Position numbers and translations under genes: made by a program. The notes beneath the pieces were generated by a model. That model worked only from the letters and a program-made list of their open reading frames with translations. It was not told where the DNA came from and did not search any database. Positions 5,758 to 7,590 of a stretch of DNA of 7,590 nucleotides are shown here, piece after piece (position 1 is the first letter of the stretch; each line of letters starts with the position of its first letter). This DNA is from a bacterium (GTDB lineage Bacteria; Margulisbacteria; Marinamargulisbacteria; UBA6595): positions 1-7,590 of the forward strand of contig JAQCBC010000034.1 of assembly GCA_027621615.1 (NCBI GenBank), read 5' to 3'.

Positions 5758-6620
5758 TCTGGGCCATCGCCGCTATTTCGGGGATGCTCTTTCAGTCCGT
5801 CCGTGCGGCTTGTCAAAAAACATTGAATCAGGCGCTGCCTACGGATGTGGTAAACGGAATTCGCTATTTGTTTGGCGCGCCCTGGATTGCGGGTGCCCTG
5901 ACACTGTGCTGGTTTAACGATGCCTTGCCCGCCGTTACCCCACTGTTTTTTGTTTATTGCGCTGGCGCAGCCGGGAGTCAGATTATTGGCACCCATTGCC
6001 TGGTGGTTTTAATGGCCAAACAATTTTCACTTGGCATTACCTATGCCAACACCCAGCCTCTCCTAACCGTACTTTTGGGCCTGATCTTTTTTCAAGAACC
6101 CATTGCTTGGGTCAGTAGCATCGCTATTGGCATTGGCGTTTTAGGGGTTTTGATTTTGTCCAAATCCCCCCATAACACCCAGTATTGGTCTGGATTGGGC
6201 ATGGGCGTATTTAGCGGGGCCTGCTTTTCTTTAACCAGTTTGTGGGTACGTCAAGCGACGCTTCAGCTAAACACCGCCCCTCTAATTAGCAGCTTAGCCA
6301 CTTTGGGTACCGTAGTCGGCCTTCAAACGGTGTGTTTTGGCGGCTGGTTAGTCTACCGATATCGAAGCCGGCTCATTCAGCAAATTCGACAGCATTGGCG
6401 CGTATGCAGCGCAATTGGCGCCACGAGCATTGCGGGGTCATCGTGTTGGTTTTTGGGATTCACGCTTACGCACCCCGCCTATGTCCAAACCGTTGCACAA
6501 CTGGAGTTGATTGTCTCGCTTGGCATCACCCGGTTTTATTTTAAAGAATCCCTGAAAGCCTCCGATATGATTGGGATGGGGTTGATCTTACTTGGGATTC
6601 TGGGGCTCTTGTGGTTGTAA
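5754..6620 (+). CDS. EamA/DMT-family membrane transporter
   Basis: This 288-residue inner-membrane protein has about ten hydrophobic segments in two repeated halves, the layout of the drug/metabolite transporter superfamily (EamA domains). The first half ends NTQPLLTVLLGLIFFQEPI (99-117), then SSIAIGIGVLGVLIL (121-135). The second half ends QTVAQLELIVSLGITRFYF (245-263), then KES and MIGMGLILLGILGLL (272-286). These are the paired 'P/E-xx-xx-LFxxE' helices of the family. Polar loops are short. The ATG at 5754 overlaps the rpiB stop (ATGA) and has no clear ribosome site, so translation is probably coupled. Substrates in this family range from amino acids and nucleosides to drugs, and none can be assigned here. 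The last 33 bases overlap the end of a leftward gene. Confidence 0.83.
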   Translation: MIWAIAAISGMLFQSVRAACQKTLNQALPTDVVNGIRYLFGAPWIAGALTLCWFNDALPAVTPLFFVYCAGAAGSQIIGTHCLVVLMAKQFSLGITYANTQPLLTVLLGLIFFQEPIAWVSSIAIGIGVLGVLILSKSPHNTQYWSGLGMGVFSGACFSLTSLWVRQATLQLNTAPLISSLATLGTVVGLQTVCFGGWLVYRYRSRLIQQIRQHWRVCSAIGATSIAGSSCWFLGFTLTHPAYVQTVAQLELIVSLGITRFYFKESLKASDMIGMGLILLGILGLLWL

Positions 6621-7301
6621 CTGCGCCCATGCTTCGGTCAATTGACGCGATCGGGTCTCCGCTCGACGTCGGGGGTTTGCCAGCGTCGGCCACACCCTTA
6701 TTTGAGCAGTAACGGTCACCGGTTGACGGCGAAGGCATACAAGCCACGATCGCCAATCGGTGCTCGCATCGGTTCCATGCACCCGAATACAGGCTGTCTG
6801 CACCGCAGGCGCCTCAAGCCATCGCGCCAATGTCGTTGAATCCCAAGTAGCCGTTATTGTTCGCTCTGGTGCCATAACCCCCAAGACGGAAATGTCCAAT
6901 TCATCCGGAACCATATGCAAGGGATAGACTCCGCATTTTTCAAAAATTATCACCAACCACCACGGGCACACCACCGGCTGATAGACCAGACTGGCCCGCA
7001 GCGGAATCAAGCGCAAAACAGCCAAAACATCCACAACCGACACACACGAAAACAATCCGTCCGTGACCCCCTCCCAAGTTATTGTCGTTGGGCCAGATAC
7101 CCGCACCCGCTTCCACCAAAACACACCCGGAGCCAGCCGACGCGCCACCCACCGCCAATACCGGCGGGAATGCCCAGTACACCGCCCCACAAAGACAACG
7201 ACAGCCATAATCGGCACGGTCCACACGATTGTGGTACACAGCCAACCCAGCGCATTAATGCCTATCGATACCAATCGAAACAATAGCCTTAAAATACCCA
7301 T
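6588..7301 (-). CDS. Trp-rich membrane protein resembling a degenerate PlsC acyltransferase
   Basis: The product is 237 residues from ATG 7301. Hydrophobic segments at about 5-37 suggest one or two N-terminal membrane helices. The order of segments recalls the PlsC/LPLAT (1-acyl-glycerol-3-phosphate acyltransferase) family: a basic linker (RRYWRWVARRL), KRVRVSGP (64-71), a block LFSCVSVVDVLAVLRLIPLR (83-102), CGVYPL (123-128), and AVQTACIRVHGT (166-177). However, the catalytic HxxxxD would align with C86xxxxD91, so the histidine is missing, and no FPEGTRS-like motif is present. If the relationship is real, the protein is inactive as an acyltransferase or very divergent. It has 15 tryptophans (over 6%) and many valines, fitting the G-rich coding strand. 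It is last of three overlapping leftward genes (13-base overlap with the upstream one), and its 3' end overlaps the EamA gene by 33 bases. The gene call is fairly firm; the family call is tentative. Confidence 0.6.
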   Translation of the reverse strand: MGILRLLFRLVSIGINALGWLCTTIVWTVPIMAVVVFVGRCTGHSRRYWRWVARRLAPGVFWWKRVRVSGPTTITWEGVTDGLFSCVSVVDVLAVLRLIPLRASLVYQPVVCPWWLVIIFEKCGVYPLHMVPDELDISVLGVMAPERTITATWDSTTLARWLEAPAVQTACIRVHGTDASTDWRSWLVCLRRQPVTVTAQIRVWPTLANPRRRAETRSRQLTEAWAQLQPQEPQNPK

Positions 7302-7471
7302 AGGCCCACACAGACTGAAAGTCCAACAAGCACCAGATACACCAGCATCAACCGAAACCGGCGGCGCTGAATTAGATCCATGGTGGCCGCTTGTTCAGCC
7401 ATCAGCAATTCCAAATGGGTTTGTTTATCTTTTAATGCTTCGTATTGGTCACGAAAAGGGGTTTTGTCCAT
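7289..7471 (-). CDS. 60-residue tail-anchored membrane protein, function unknown
   Basis: A short but well-supported gene: the ATG at 7471 has GGAGG (7485-7481) 9 bases upstream, and it overlaps both neighbours (23 bases with the upstream gene's end, 13 with the next gene's start). The protein has a hydrophilic N-terminal helix of about 35 residues (MDKTPFRDQYEALKDKQTHL onward) with hydrophobic residues spaced in coiled-coil fashion. A basic stop RRRFR (36-40) follows, then one hydrophobic helix (41-60, LMLVYLVLVGLSVCVGLWVF) running to the very last residue. By the positive-inside rule the N-terminal helix is cytoplasmic and the protein is C-tail anchored. It could be a small membrane scaffold or partner for the products on either side. 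I recognise no family. Confidence 0.7.
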   Translation of the reverse strand: MDKTPFRDQYEALKDKQTHLELLMAEQAATMDLIQRRRFRLMLVYLVLVGLSVCVGLWVF

Positions 7472-7590
7472 CGCGTATTGCCTCCAGTTTTTTTAATAAT
7501 GCGGCTCGTTTTTCATCCGCATTTGAAATCGTCACCGCCGGCGCTTCCGGCTTGGGGCGTATCCATTGCTTGAACCGATCCACCAATAGG
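7449..7590 (-). CDS. C-terminal end of an unidentified protein (46 codons visible)
   Basis: The frame is open from the window edge (first full codon 7589-7587) to TGA at 7451-7449. The visible tail contains RFKQWIRPKPEAPAVTISN followed by a charged helix with ADEKRAALLKKLEAIRDGQ and ends NPFS. The aromatic/basic RFKQWIRPK stretch, then a Pro/Ala-rich linker and amphipathic helix, looks like a genuine protein tail rather than a chance frame. The stop overlaps the start of the 60-residue gene by 23 bases, and that gene's ribosome site lies inside this coding sequence, an operon-style arrangement. Too little is visible to name a family. Confidence 0.55.
   Translation of the reverse strand, partial: LLVDRFKQWIRPKPEAPAVTISNADEKRAALLKKLEAIRDGQNPFS
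7481..7485 (-). promoter_or_regulatory. Ribosome binding site of the 60-residue membrane-protein gene
   Basis: GGAGG on the minus strand lies 9 bases before ATG 7471, inside the end of the upstream coding sequence. It is the main evidence that the short gene is translated. Confidence 0.6.

Noticed and set aside
794..6752. Six CGATCG palindromes (794, 2034, 2429, 5436, 6648, 6747)
   Set aside because: About three times random expectation for this length, recalling the cyanobacterial HIP1 core. The flanks do not make the full octamer and the sample is too small to claim a motif or a lineage.
6915..7286. 123-codon + strand open frame rich in Pro, His, Arg and Gln
   Set aside because: It is antisense to the leftward Trp-rich gene. 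It has no ribosome site and low-complexity composition caused by the C/A-rich strand, while the leftward frame fits an overlapping operon.
1..7590. Search for CRISPR arrays, tRNA/rRNA genes, insertion sequences, toxin-antitoxin or defence genes
   Set aside because: No regularly spaced repeats, cloverleaf-like segments, transposase motifs or defence-protein motifs were seen by eye.

Overview
The window looks like chromosomal DNA from a diderm (two-membrane) bacterium with a compact genome. The evidence for an outer membrane is a periplasmic pilus chaperone and a LolCDE-type lipoprotein-export pair. DapF indicates meso-diaminopimelate for lysine and/or peptidoglycan. I cannot place the organism to phylum from sequence alone. 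Coding is dense: from 1670 to 7590 almost every base is coding, and most neighbouring genes overlap or abut.

Left block (1-1666), relatively AT-rich: an incomplete secreted-protein gene runs leftward off the edge (1-179, minus). A roughly 170-bp divergent control region separates it from a rightward pair: a small secreted pilin-like protein (348-863) and a PapD/CsuC-like pilus chaperone (887-1666). No usher or adhesin gene is visible, so any surface organelle must be completed by genes outside the window.

Middle block (1670-5757), higher GC: a leftward pair encodes a dTDP-4-dehydrorhamnose reductase (2557-3396) and diaminopimelate epimerase (1670-2560), coupled by an ATGA overlap. Only 22 bp away, a rightward operon starts with a single LolC/E-type permease (3419-4639), followed by its LolD ATPase (4632-5306), ribose-5-phosphate isomerase B (5311-5757) and an EamA/DMT-family transporter (5754-6620). 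The 22-bp gap has room for little more than overlapping -10 elements, which would make both transcripts leaderless or nearly so.

Right block (6588-7590), leftward: three overlapping genes. They are the C-terminal end of an unidentified protein (7449-7590), a 60-residue tail-anchored membrane protein (7289-7471) and a Trp-rich membrane protein resembling a degenerate PlsC acyltransferase (6588-7301). The last of these overlaps the end of the EamA gene tail to tail.

Across most of 1670-7590 the + strand carries more C than G whichever strand is coding, while the pilus block shows no such skew or the reverse. This suggests that the pilus block has a different history from its neighbours. I saw no tRNA, rRNA, CRISPR array, insertion sequence or convincing intrinsic terminator.
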